A stretch of 6,870 nucleotides of DNA. Origin: [Eubacterium] saphenum. GTDB taxonomy: Bacteria > Bacillota > Clostridia > Peptostreptococcales > Anaerovoracaceae. Shown in pieces: positions 1-5,644 of this stretch. How positions within the stretch are numbered: position 1 is the first letter of the stretch; the number at the start of each line of letters is the position of its first letter. The stretch spans positions 1-6,870 of the forward strand of contig SFHC01000035.1 in the NCBI GenBank assembly GCA_004555725.1, given 5' to 3'. The translations under genes and the position numbers were made by a program. The notes under the pieces are model-generated. The model saw only the letters and a list, made by a program, of their open reading frames with translations. It had not been told where the DNA came from and searched no databases.

Positions 1-456
1 AAACCCGATCTCGTGATCCTGACACCATTCCTTCGCAAGCTCCACATAATATATATGCCGATACGCAAAATACTCGTCTGCGATGCCATAATAGTTTAAG
101 GCGCTTTTGAATCTACGGAAAGCACCTCGCCCCTGAAGCGCTTCAAATAGTTTCTGACCGATTTCCCGAGCCTGTTCATCTGAAACATATTTCAGACCGC
201 TTCCTGCAAAATCAGCAAACTCCTCCATGATGCGATACTCGTTGATCTCGTATTAGTTTGGCAGCCGGACAAACTGCTCACTTTCCTCGATCATGGCAAT
301 AATTTCTTCCCACTCATCAGGATCATCATACATTCCCTTGCTCTCTGGTACAGCAGTGATCGTCCCTGTATCTTTATTCAAATACTGCTCCCAGCCATCA
401 AATGCTTCCTCAAAAGCATCAGCCAGAACAGAAAGCTTGATTTTTTTCATGCTCAT
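1..456 (-). pseudogene. UPF0158 family protein, interrupted by an in-frame stop, 3' end outside window
   Basis: Reading starts at ATG 454-456 (MSMKKIKLS; a second ATG lies at 448-450), runs 67 codons to FVRLPN, and meets TAA at 253-255. The same frame then continues without another stop for 84 codons to base 1, with YEINEYRIMEEF, an EALQGRGAFRRFK segment, and YFAYRHIYYVELAKEWC. These are typical UPF0158 (PF03682) features: an N-terminal KKIKL start, an LPxKYEINEYxIMEDF core, GAFRRFK, and a final EWC motif. The family usually has Lys where the TAA sits, so a single A-to-T change (AAA to TAA) is the simplest explanation. The function of UPF0158 proteins is unknown. The gene follows the winged-helix gene after 7 bp and has no clear Shine-Dalgarno of its own, which suggests translational coupling. 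About 152 codons are visible, so only a short tail should lie beyond the window. A sequencing error at the stop cannot be excluded. Confidence 0.8.
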
Positions 457-463
457 AGCGTTT

Positions 464-685
464 TCACTTTACTACTTCCCAATATCCTATCCGGTCGGAT
501 CCATGTCTAACCAGTTTCCCACTTTCCCTCAAGCGTTTAATGATACGCTTGATCTGCCGACTGGACACTCCCATCTGTTCTGCTGCTTTTGCTGCGCTGA
601 GTTTCGGATTATCCTGTAAAAGTTCCAACAACTGCTTTTCTTTATCTCCGACATTATCTCCGACATCCTGAGTTTTGCCCTGCAT
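464..685 (-). CDS. Small winged helix-turn-helix protein, probably the C-terminal tail of an AlbA_2-type regulator
   Basis: A 73-residue protein. Residues about 16-70 form a winged helix: KQLLELLQDNP, then a helix-turn-helix SAAKAAEQMGVSSRQIKRIIKRL, and a wing GKLVRHGSDRIGYWEV. The N-terminal DVGDNVGDK stretch followed by this domain is characteristic of the C-terminus of larger COG2865-type (AlbA_2 / AAA_4, 'ATP-binding') transcriptional regulators, in which VGDN-like repeats link the ATPase-like part to the winged helix. Here the upstream frame closes with a stop at 701-703, only six codons before the ATG, so the large N-terminal part is absent. It is either a stand-alone small DNA-binding protein or a remnant. 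The Shine-Dalgarno is poor (AAAGAGAAA). Its stop lies 7 bp before the UPF0158 start, so the two would be co-transcribed. Its DNA target is unknown. Confidence 0.6.
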   Translation of the reverse strand: MQGKTQDVGDNVGDKEKQLLELLQDNPKLSAAKAAEQMGVSSRQIKRIIKRLRESGKLVRHGSDRIGYWEVVK

Positions 686-701
686 GTTTACTATTTCTCT
701 T

Positions 702-730
702 TATTTAGTTTCTTCCAGCAATTTTGTCGA
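702..730 (-). promoter_or_regulatory. Candidate promoter for the winged-helix/UPF0158 pair (weak)
   Basis: On the minus strand TCGACA (725-730) is followed after 17 bp by TAAATA (702-707). The -35 matches 5 of 6 consensus positions, but the -10 matches only 3 of 6. It would start transcription about 10 bases before the ATG at 685. This is a weak match and other placements are possible. Confidence 0.25.
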
Positions 731-793
731 TAACGGCCCTTATCGGAATAGTAAGCGTATTCCTATTTCAAATCTTTTTTTGATTTGATCAAA
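728..793. repeat. Cluster of three adjacent short inverted repeats plus a 10-bp palindrome
   Basis: Four perfect symmetries follow one another. CGATAA/TTATCG lies at 728-733 and 740-745 with a 6-base loop. GGAATA/TATTCC lies at 745-750 and 758-763 with a 7-base loop. TCAAATC/GATTTGA lies at 768-774 and 782-788 around a run of seven T. TTTGATCAAA, a perfect 10-bp palindrome, lies at 784-793. They fill most of the gap between the divergent winged-helix gene and the Fis-type helix-turn-helix fragment. They could be operators for one of these regulators, or hairpins at the end of a deleted transcript. No long U-tract follows a strong GC stem, so a classical terminator is not clear. Confidence 0.5.
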
Positions 794-822
794 GCCTATT
801 CTTATCAGCTTCTTATTTGACC

Positions 823-975
823 ATGTTTAATTATCACGATTATGAAAAGGAGCAAATCCTCTCTGCCCTCAGACAGAGCGCCGGAAACCGGACGAAAGCG
901 GCGAAAGCCCTCGGCATCTCCCGAAGCCTTCTTTACGATAAGCTTCGAAAATACGATATTCTCTCCGGCAAATGA
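823..975 (+). CDS. Orphan Fis-type helix-turn-helix, C-terminal fragment of a sigma-54-dependent activator
   Basis: 50 codons from ATG 823 to TGA 973-975. Residues about 6-44 read DYEKEQILSALRQ, then GNRTKAAKALGISRSLLYDKLRKYDI. This is the Fis/HTH_8 DNA-binding module (PF02954) that closes NtrC-like enhancer-binding proteins; the GNRTxAAKxLGISRxxLYxKLRKY pattern is nearly diagnostic. Complete members carry a sensory domain and an AAA+ sigma-54 interaction domain of about 240 residues in front. Here the frame is closed by TGA at 781-783, no GAFTGA or Walker motif is present, and the ATG has no Shine-Dalgarno. It is therefore most likely the 3' remnant of a regulator whose front was deleted, although a stand-alone Fis-like protein is possible. 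It converges on the PucR gene, with 20 bp between the two stop codons. The full-length gene may once have regulated the same operon; that is inference. Confidence 0.6.
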   Translation: MFNYHDYEKEQILSALRQSAGNRTKAAKALGISRSLLYDKLRKYDILSGK

Positions 976-981
976 CCGGAG
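963..981. terminator. Weak hairpin between convergent gene ends
   Basis: CTCCGG (963-968) and CCGGAG (976-981) can form a 6-bp GC-rich stem with a 7-base loop. The hairpin spans the stop codon of the helix-turn-helix fragment and lies 15 bp beyond the end of the PucR gene. Neither strand has a T-run directly after the stem, so a role as an intrinsic terminator is only tentative. Confidence 0.25.
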
Positions 982-995
982 CTGCTGACACCTCT

Positions 996-2141
996 TCACC
1001 CTTTCCGGTTCGCCAGCGCCACATACGCGATGGACAGATCCCGGAACAGCTGGCTGTCTGAATACTCCGGATGTCCGATTCGTTCCTTGATGCGGGATAA
1101 ACGATAATGGACTGTGTTTACATGACATCTCAGCTCCGCGGCCGTTGCCGTGGCGTCCCCGCCGTGCTGAATCCATGCGGTGCAGGTTTCCTCATATTCC
1201 TTCACGACCTCTGCGTAATGTGCGGAGAAATGCGTCATGGCAGGCGAATCTGCCAATGGAATCAGGAACTGATAAACGCCGATATCCGCATAAGAATGAA
1301 AAGCCATACCGGTCATAGAAGCCGCAAGCCATCCATAATAGGCCTCCCGGAAGATCTCACCGAAGCACTCATGAGAAGGACGGATTCCACTCCAGACAAC
1401 GCGGAGCCTCTCGCGGGGAATCCCCAGCACGTCAGCAGTTTCACGGAATACCGCTTCGAAGGCGGAACGCTCAGACCGTCTTGCGGTCATCAGCAGGAAC
1501 AGCCCGTCATCATAAGGCACCGGAAGCACCTTCGTTTTGATTCCCTTGCTCAGATAGTATGAGTTTTCAACGCGTGCGACGTCCGGCTCGCCGGAACTTC
1601 CGGGGCGAAAGTACACCGCAGCGCTGAATTCCTTTAATAACAAAGAAATCCCATGGCTGATCCGGTACTGGGACTCCCTTCCCAGATTCCCGCGAATCAT
1701 CTGATCAACCACATCAGAGGTAAGAAATGACGAGTCGTCCTGCCGGATGGCGTAGATGATGTCAAAGATAATATTTTCAAACCAGGTGCCTTCCCGGTAA
1801 CAAAAAACAGGGAAAGACATTTTGTCGGCAAAGTCCAGAACCTCCTGAGGAAGCGTCTCGAAGACAACCTGCTTGTAAATCAGGGCCGCAGAACCGCGAT
1901 CAGAAAGCTCTCTGACGGCCGGAAGAAGCAGTTCCGGGCGATCCTTTGCGAATAGCAGGCTGGAGAGCACCATGCTGTCCGGATTGAAGGATCCCGCGGC
2001 GTCGTATGCTACGTCCGGAGCAAACTCGTAATCCAGAATCTCCGCCGACTGAACCGGTCTCTCCAGCCCTCCGCGCCCCGCAGCCAGCACAAAGGAATCA
2101 GCGCAGGGCAGCTTTAATATGTCTTTAACCGTCAGTGCCAT
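996..2141 (-). CDS. PucR family transcriptional regulator
   Basis: A 381-residue cytoplasmic DNA-binding regulator. The start is set at ATG 2139-2141 (MALTVKDILK) because AGGAGG stands 6 bases upstream (2148-2153). The longer reading from 2168 would put that site inside the coding region. Residues about 4-125 are the PucR N-terminal domain (PF07905): TVKDILKLP, an SAEILDYEFAPD segment, SLLFAKDRP, a GSAALIYK strand, and FPVFCYREGTWFENIIFDI. A middle GGDEF-like region spans about 165-290. The C-terminal HTH_30 domain (PF13556) spans about 318-375, with the recognition motif ATAAELRCHVNTVHYRLSRIKERIG and the closing LFRDLSIAYVAL. PucR proteins usually act as activators of purine or amino-acid catabolic operons next to them. 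Here the gene is divergent from the aminotransferase operon, so control of that operon is the natural inference. The effector cannot be deduced. It appears intact. Confidence 0.9.
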   Translation of the reverse strand: MALTVKDILKLPCADSFVLAAGRGGLERPVQSAEILDYEFAPDVAYDAAGSFNPDSMVLSSLLFAKDRPELLLPAVRELSDRGSAALIYKQVVFETLPQEVLDFADKMSFPVFCYREGTWFENIIFDIIYAIRQDDSSFLTSDVVDQMIRGNLGRESQYRISHGISLLLKEFSAAVYFRPGSSGEPDVARVENSYYLSKGIKTKVLPVPYDDGLFLLMTARRSERSAFEAVFRETADVLGIPRERLRVVWSGIRPSHECFGEIFREAYYGWLAASMTGMAFHSYADIGVYQFLIPLADSPAMTHFSAHYAEVVKEYEETCTAWIQHGGDATATAAELRCHVNTVHYRLSRIKERIGHPEYSDSQLFRDLSIAYVALANRKG

Positions 2142-2147
2142 CGCTCT

Positions 2148-2153
2148 CCTCCT
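2148..2153 (-). promoter_or_regulatory. Ribosome binding site deciding the PucR start
   Basis: A perfect AGGAGG on the minus strand, 6 bases before ATG 2141. It favours the 381-residue form over an upstream in-frame ATG at 2168, which has no comparable site. Confidence 0.75.
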
Positions 2154-2172
2154 CATTGTATATTTCACAAAT

Positions 2173-2201
2173 AGTATACATTAGTTTATTGAAATCTACA
2201 A
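2173..2201 (-). promoter_or_regulatory. Candidate promoter of the PucR gene
   Basis: On the minus strand TTGTAG (2196-2201) and TATACT (2173-2178) are separated by 17 bp. The -10 matches 5 of 6 consensus positions and the -35 matches 3 of 6. The -35 box lies inside the TTTATTG-N7-CAATAAA dyad, so a protein bound there could compete with RNA polymerase, as in autoregulation. Confidence 0.45.
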
Positions 2202-2205
2202 TAAA
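2185..2205. promoter_or_regulatory. Perfect inverted repeat, candidate operator in the divergent intergenic region
   Basis: TTTATTG (2185-2191), a 7-base spacer, and CAATAAA (2199-2205): a 21-bp dyad with perfect 7-bp arms. Its arm centres are 14 bp apart, somewhat more than one helical turn. It lies between the PucR gene and the first aminotransferase, overlaps the candidate PucR -35 box, and is upstream of the candidate operon promoter. It is the best visible candidate for a binding site of the regulator of this locus. Which protein binds it is not known. Confidence 0.45.
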
Positions 2206-2221
2206 TTATAGGGAAAACTTT

Positions 2222-2230
2222 TGTTAGAAT
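2222..2230 (+). promoter_or_regulatory. Candidate extended -10 promoter of the aminotransferase operon
   Basis: TG-T-TAGAAT is an extended -10 element with a one-mismatch TATAAT hexamer at 2225-2230. No good TTGACA-like -35 lies 16-18 bp upstream (the region is TAAATT-like), which fits a promoter that needs an activator such as the divergent PucR protein. Transcription would begin near 2237, leaving a leader of about 85 bases. Confidence 0.4.
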
Positions 2231-2247
2231 AGAGACAAAGACAGGGT

Positions 2248-2312
2248 GCAAAAGGCGCAAAGAGCCCAAAAACACGGAGACCGCAAAAGCCGCAAAGAGC
2301 GTAAACACGGAG
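2248..2312 (+). repeat. Degenerate direct repeat in the operon leader
   Basis: Two near-identical units, 2248-2279 and 2283-2312, share the order GCAAAAG, CGCAAAGAGC, AAACACGGAG, with a 2-base length difference and a few substitutions. The second copy runs into the Shine-Dalgarno of the first aminotransferase (GGAGG 2309-2313). Purine-rich quasi-repeats containing CGCAAAG and ACACGGAG are seen in front of genes in many bacteria, without a settled role. Here the first copy offers a decoy Shine-Dalgarno-like sequence with no start codon at a suitable distance. Confidence 0.55.
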
Positions 2313-2321
2313 GTAAGAGCC

Positions 2322-3443
2322 ATGAAAATCAGAACCTTTAAAGTGGAACAGTGGATGAACGAGTGGGAAACCAGGTGCAGGTATAATCTGGCAGAAACTT
2401 GTATCGACTCTTTGACTGTGCGGGAGCTTCTGGAGCTCTCGGGAGAGGATGTCGGGGAATATATGAAGAATCTGGCGGATACCCGGCTGACCTACAGTCA
2501 TATCGAGGGATCGCCGGAGCTGCTTGCCGGAATCGCGTCGCTCTATGAAAATGTGGATGCAGAGGACATCGTTCCCCTCCACGGGGCAATCGGCGCGAAC
2601 CATCAGGTCATTATGACACTGCTGGAGCCCGGAGACAATATGGTATCGGTCATGCCGACCTACCAGCAGCATTATTCCATACCGGAGTCCATCGGAGCAG
2701 AGGTTCGCGTGCTGAGACTGAACCCAGAGAACCGGTTCCTTCCGGATTTGAACGAACTTCGTTCACTTGTGGATGAGAACACCAGGATGATTACCATCAA
2801 CAATCCGAACAACCCCAGCGGTTCTCTGATTCCGACAGAGGAAATGCAGCAAATCGCTGAGATTGCGCGAAGCGTGGATGCCTATGTACTTTGTGACGAG
2901 GTGTACCGCGGAATTTCCGAAGACGGCAGCTATATGCCAAGCATTGTCGATATCTACGAGAAAGGAATCAGCGTAGGCAGTATGTCCAAAATCTATTCTC
3001 TGGCGGGACTGCGCATCGGCTGGTTTGTTTCCCGCGACAAAGAACTAGTGCGTCTGGCAAGGGAAAGAAGGGATTATGACACCATCAGCTGCCCGGTAAT
3101 CGACGATAAACTTGCGGCGCTTGCTCTGGCCAATAAAGAGGCGATTTACGCCAGAAACAGAGCGATCCTGCTGAAGAACCGGCATATTCTGAACGAGTGG
3201 GTGAACGCCACTGAAGAAGTCTGGTATCAGAAACCTGTGGCCGGCACAACGGCACTGGTCTATTACAGAAAAGACATCCCCTCGCGAGATCTATGCATCG
3301 GATTGCTTAAATCCAAAGGGGTCATGTTCACTCCGGGCGAATGCTTTGAGATGGAAGGCGCCGTGCGCATCGGATACGCCTTTGACTCAGAGCTTCTGGC
3401 TGAAGGGCTGAAGCTGTTCGGGGAATATCTGAAGGAAATCTGA
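2322..3443 (+). CDS. Fold-type I PLP-dependent aminotransferase (class I/II), first of two paralogues
   Basis: A 373-residue cytosolic PLP enzyme with a good ribosome binding site (GGAGG, 8-base spacer). Visible family signatures are as follows. PLP phosphate-loop region HGAIGANHQ lies at 88-96. The substrate-side aromatic segment PTYQQHY lies at 112-118. NNPNNPSG at 160-167 provides the cofactor-ring asparagine (N164). CDEVYRG at 191-197 provides the aspartate for the pyridine nitrogen (D192) and a tyrosine (Y195). The Schiff-base lysine is K223 in SMSKIYSLAGLRIGW, with R231. The substrate carboxylate arginine is R349 in VRIGY. Length and layout resemble short aminotransferases of the capreomycidine-synthase (VioD-like) neighbourhood of the superfamily, which act on arginine-derived substrates. 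The exact reaction cannot be assigned. It is the first gene of a tight operon, with its TGA 20 bp before the next start. It is intact and 373 residues long, like its paralogue at 4507-5628. Confidence 0.9.
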   Translation: MKIRTFKVEQWMNEWETRCRYNLAETCIDSLTVRELLELSGEDVGEYMKNLADTRLTYSHIEGSPELLAGIASLYENVDAEDIVPLHGAIGANHQVIMTLLEPGDNMVSVMPTYQQHYSIPESIGAEVRVLRLNPENRFLPDLNELRSLVDENTRMITINNPNNPSGSLIPTEEMQQIAEIARSVDAYVLCDEVYRGISEDGSYMPSIVDIYEKGISVGSMSKIYSLAGLRIGWFVSRDKELVRLARERRDYDTISCPVIDDKLAALALANKEAIYARNRAILLKNRHILNEWVNATEEVWYQKPVAGTTALVYYRKDIPSRDLCIGLLKSKGVMFTPGECFEMEGAVRIGYAFDSELLAEGLKLFGEYLKEI

Positions 3444-3449
3444 TGAACG

Positions 3450-3455
3450 AGGAGG
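3450..3455 (+). promoter_or_regulatory. Ribosome binding site deciding the cyclodeaminase start
   Basis: A perfect AGGAGG, 8 bases before ATG 3464. An earlier in-frame ATG at 3443 overlaps the stop codon of the preceding gene. It would place this site inside the coding region, so 3464 is preferred. Confidence 0.75.
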
Positions 3456-3463
3456 TAGTAGCA

Positions 3464-4477
3464 ATGGAAATCAAGGTACTGAGCAGAAAGGATCTCATAA
3501 ACGTTCTGGAGCTGCCGGAAGTCATCGAAGGCGTAGAGGCGGTGTACAGGGCCAAGGCCAAAGGGCAGGTCGCGGCATGGCCTCTCGTGGAGCACCGGTT
3601 TGAAACCGGCGCGCTGATGGATATCCGCTCCGGAGGAGCATTCGGAGAAGTCGCCATTCACGGTGCGAAGCTGTTAAATAATTTCCCGGAAAACGCAGAG
3701 AAGGGGCTGCCGGTATTTACCGGCGTATTAATGGCCTTCGACTCGAAAACGGGCATGCCCATCGGCGTAATGGATGCTTCCTATATCACCAGCCTTCGCA
3801 CCGGCGCAGCGGCGGCTATTGGCGCCGCCGCCCTGGCACGTCCGGACAGCGAAACGCTTCTTCTGGTCGGAGCAGGATTACAGTCCATCTATCTGCTGGG
3901 CGCGTCCATTTTGAAGCTGCCCGACATTACGAAAGTAATTGTCGCCGACCCCTATGCGCCAGAAAACGCCTCCCGATATGTGAAATCCATCGAGAAAAGG
4001 CTGAAGGAAGAATTACATATCGATTGCGGTCATGTGACCTTCCGGGCATGCGATGATCTGAAAAAAGCGGTGGAGGTCAGCGATGTCATTCTTACCGTGA
4101 CCAGAAGCACAAAGCCTCTGATTATGAAGGACTGGGTCCGCCCGGGAACGCATCTGAGCTGTATCGGCGCCGACATGACGGGGAAGGAGGAGATTGATCC
4201 TCAGCTCTTTACAGTCGCCAGAGCCTTTGCGGACGATGCAAAGCAGTGCTGCGCCGTGGGCGAAATGGAAATTCCGGCCAGGATGGGGCTTATTTCACCG
4301 GACACAGTAACAGGGGAAATCGGTCAGGTTCTCATCGGAGAAGTCCCAGGAAGGGTATCTGCGGATGATATCACGATTTTCGACGCCACCGGTCTGGCTG
4401 CCCTGGATCTTGTCACCGCAAAGACAGCGGTAGAATCGGCGCAGAAAAAGCATCTCGGTACAACAGCAGAAATTTAA
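3464..4477 (+). CDS. Ornithine cyclodeaminase / mu-crystallin family NAD(P)-dependent enzyme
   Basis: 337 residues, close to the usual 310-350. The N-terminal substrate domain has GALMDIRSG (49-57, R55), HGAKLLNNFPEN (66-77, with the catalytic-site K69), a GLPVFTGVLMAFDSKTG strand (81-97) and SLRTGAAAAIGA (110-121, R112). The Rossmann part has LLLVGAGLQS (132-141, GxGxxx turn). IGADMTGKEEID (234-245) places D237 where ornithine cyclodeaminase has its catalytic aspartate. FDATGLAALDLVTA (306-319) is the usual closing helix. Family members deaminate and cyclise L-ornithine to L-proline, reduce cyclic imines (ketimine, pyrroline- or piperideine-2-carboxylate), act as alanine dehydrogenase, or make siderophore precursors (SbnB type). 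Sequence alone does not separate these. Its position between two aminotransferases favours a role in which a transaminated basic amino acid cyclises to an imine and is reduced, or the reverse; this is inference. It is cytosolic and intact. Confidence 0.9.
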   Translation: MEIKVLSRKDLINVLELPEVIEGVEAVYRAKAKGQVAAWPLVEHRFETGALMDIRSGGAFGEVAIHGAKLLNNFPENAEKGLPVFTGVLMAFDSKTGMPIGVMDASYITSLRTGAAAAIGAAALARPDSETLLLVGAGLQSIYLLGASILKLPDITKVIVADPYAPENASRYVKSIEKRLKEELHIDCGHVTFRACDDLKKAVEVSDVILTVTRSTKPLIMKDWVRPGTHLSCIGADMTGKEEIDPQLFTVARAFADDAKQCCAVGEMEIPARMGLISPDTVTGEIGQVLIGEVPGRVSADDITIFDATGLAALDLVTAKTAVESAQKKHLGTTAEI

Positions 4478-4506
4478 ATAACATATGCCCGTTAAGGAGG
4501 AATACC

Positions 4507-5628
4507 ATGAAAATTGATAACTTTGTATTGGAAAACTGGCTGAATCCTGCCTGTGACAGTGACAAGAACAAAATTTATCTGGGCGGCAGCTGTGTGCAGC
4601 CCATGACGGTAGAAGAGCTGTTCCGGCTTACCGGGGAAAGTATGGAGGACTTCTTCCGGGAACTGAAAACGATGAATCTTGGTTACCCGCGGTTTGACGG
4701 CACTCCTCGCTGCAAAAAAGCCGTATCCGGTTTGTACAGGGCAGTAGAGCCGGATGAGGTGATTCTGGTCCACGGCGGGACAGGCGCCAATAACACGGTG
4801 GTCATGACCCTGGTGGAGCCTGATGATAATGTAATTTCCATTGTGCCCAACTATCAGCAGTTCGATTCTATTCCCCGTTCTCTGGGGGCGGAGGTGCGGA
4901 ATGTGCATCTGCAGCCGGAGGCCGGATATCGTCTGGACCTGCAGGAGGTCCGCCGGAAGGTCGACTCCGACACCAGGGCGATTTTGTTCACCAACCCGAA
5001 CAATCCCTCCGGAGCATTGCTGACGCTCCGGGAGATGGAAACGCTGGTGGAGATCGCCAGGAGCTGTGACGCCTGGATTGTCTGTGATGAAATGTACAGA
5101 GGTCTGGACGAGGAATATATGCCCTCCTTCGCCGATCTGTACGAGAAGGCCATCGTCACCTGCAGCTCATCGAAAATCTATTCCATAGCCGGCGTAAGGG
5201 TCGGCTGGATTGTCTGCCATGATGCGGAGATGCGGAAGAGAATCTATAATCGCCGTTCCTATGATTCTATTTGCGGCGGGGTCTTCGATGAATGGATTTT
5301 CGCTGTTGCGCTGGAGCATGCGGACAAAATCTTTCAGCGCAGCCGTTCTATCGTTAACGCCAACAAAAAAATCATCGACCGCTGGCTGGATGGTCACCCG
5401 CATCTTAAGCAGTACGCCGATGCGCACGGCACCACTTACCTGATACACTATGACATCGATATGGATGCACAGGTATTCGGCGACCGTCTGCTGGATGAGA
5501 AGGGGGTACTGGTCTGCCACGGCGACTGCTTCTTTGTTCCCCATTCCTTCCGGATCACACTGTCCCACGCTGACCGGCTGGAAGAGGGACTGGCACTGAT
5601 CGATGAGTTTATCGAAGAGAACGCCTGA
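4507..5628 (+). CDS. Fold-type I PLP-dependent aminotransferase, second paralogue
   Basis: 373 residues, the same length as the aminotransferase at 2322-3443 and alignable with it along almost the whole chain. It is preceded by AAGGAGG with a 6-base spacer, 29 bp after the cyclodeaminase stop. Key residues are kept: HGGTGANN (89-96), VPNYQQFD (113-120), TNPNNPSG (162-169, N166), CDEMYRG (193-199, D194 and Y197), Schiff-base K223 in SSSKIYSIAGVRVGW with R231, and carboxylate-binding R349 in FRITLSH. It differs from the first copy in the N-terminal 30 residues, the region after R250 (RRSYDSICGGVFDEW against RRDYDTISCPVIDDK) and the C-terminal HGDCFFVPHSF loop. These surround the active site in this fold, so a different substrate or a heterodimer with the first copy is plausible. 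It is the third operon gene. The downstream acetyltransferase start follows after 16 bp. Confidence 0.9.
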   Translation: MKIDNFVLENWLNPACDSDKNKIYLGGSCVQPMTVEELFRLTGESMEDFFRELKTMNLGYPRFDGTPRCKKAVSGLYRAVEPDEVILVHGGTGANNTVVMTLVEPDDNVISIVPNYQQFDSIPRSLGAEVRNVHLQPEAGYRLDLQEVRRKVDSDTRAILFTNPNNPSGALLTLREMETLVEIARSCDAWIVCDEMYRGLDEEYMPSFADLYEKAIVTCSSSKIYSIAGVRVGWIVCHDAEMRKRIYNRRSYDSICGGVFDEWIFAVALEHADKIFQRSRSIVNANKKIIDRWLDGHPHLKQYADAHGTTYLIHYDIDMDAQVFGDRLLDEKGVLVCHGDCFFVPHSFRITLSHADRLEEGLALIDEFIEENA

Positions 5629-5644
5629 CGGCGGGAGGTGCAAA

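Noticed and set aside
1107..1562. 151-codon plus-strand frame opposite the PucR gene
   Set aside because: It is antisense to a clear domain-matched gene, has no Shine-Dalgarno and shows no recognisable motif.
2142..2168. Nine-residue N-terminal extension of the PucR protein from ATG 2166-2168
   Set aside because: It would read through the perfect AGGAGG site, and it adds residues (MKYTMRRRA) that are not part of the domain. The ATG at 2139-2141 has ideal spacing.
2231..2321. Riboswitch in the operon leader
   Set aside because: The leader is purine-rich and repetitive, with no strong stems or known aptamer motif.
2322..3443. Naming the first aminotransferase capreomycidine synthase (vioD)
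   Set aside because: The fold and layout are similar, but no biosynthetic context such as an arginine hydroxylase or peptide synthetase is present. A specific name would overstate the evidence.
3443..3463. Overlapping ATG at 3443 as the cyclodeaminase start
   Set aside because: The AGGAGG at 3450-3455 lies downstream of it and serves ATG 3464. The family usually begins a few residues before the first strand, as in MEIKVLSRKDL.
3464..4477. Assigning the middle enzyme specifically as ornithine cyclodeaminase, alanine dehydrogenase or SbnB
   Set aside because: The conserved residues are shared across the family, and substrate specificity cannot be read from them.
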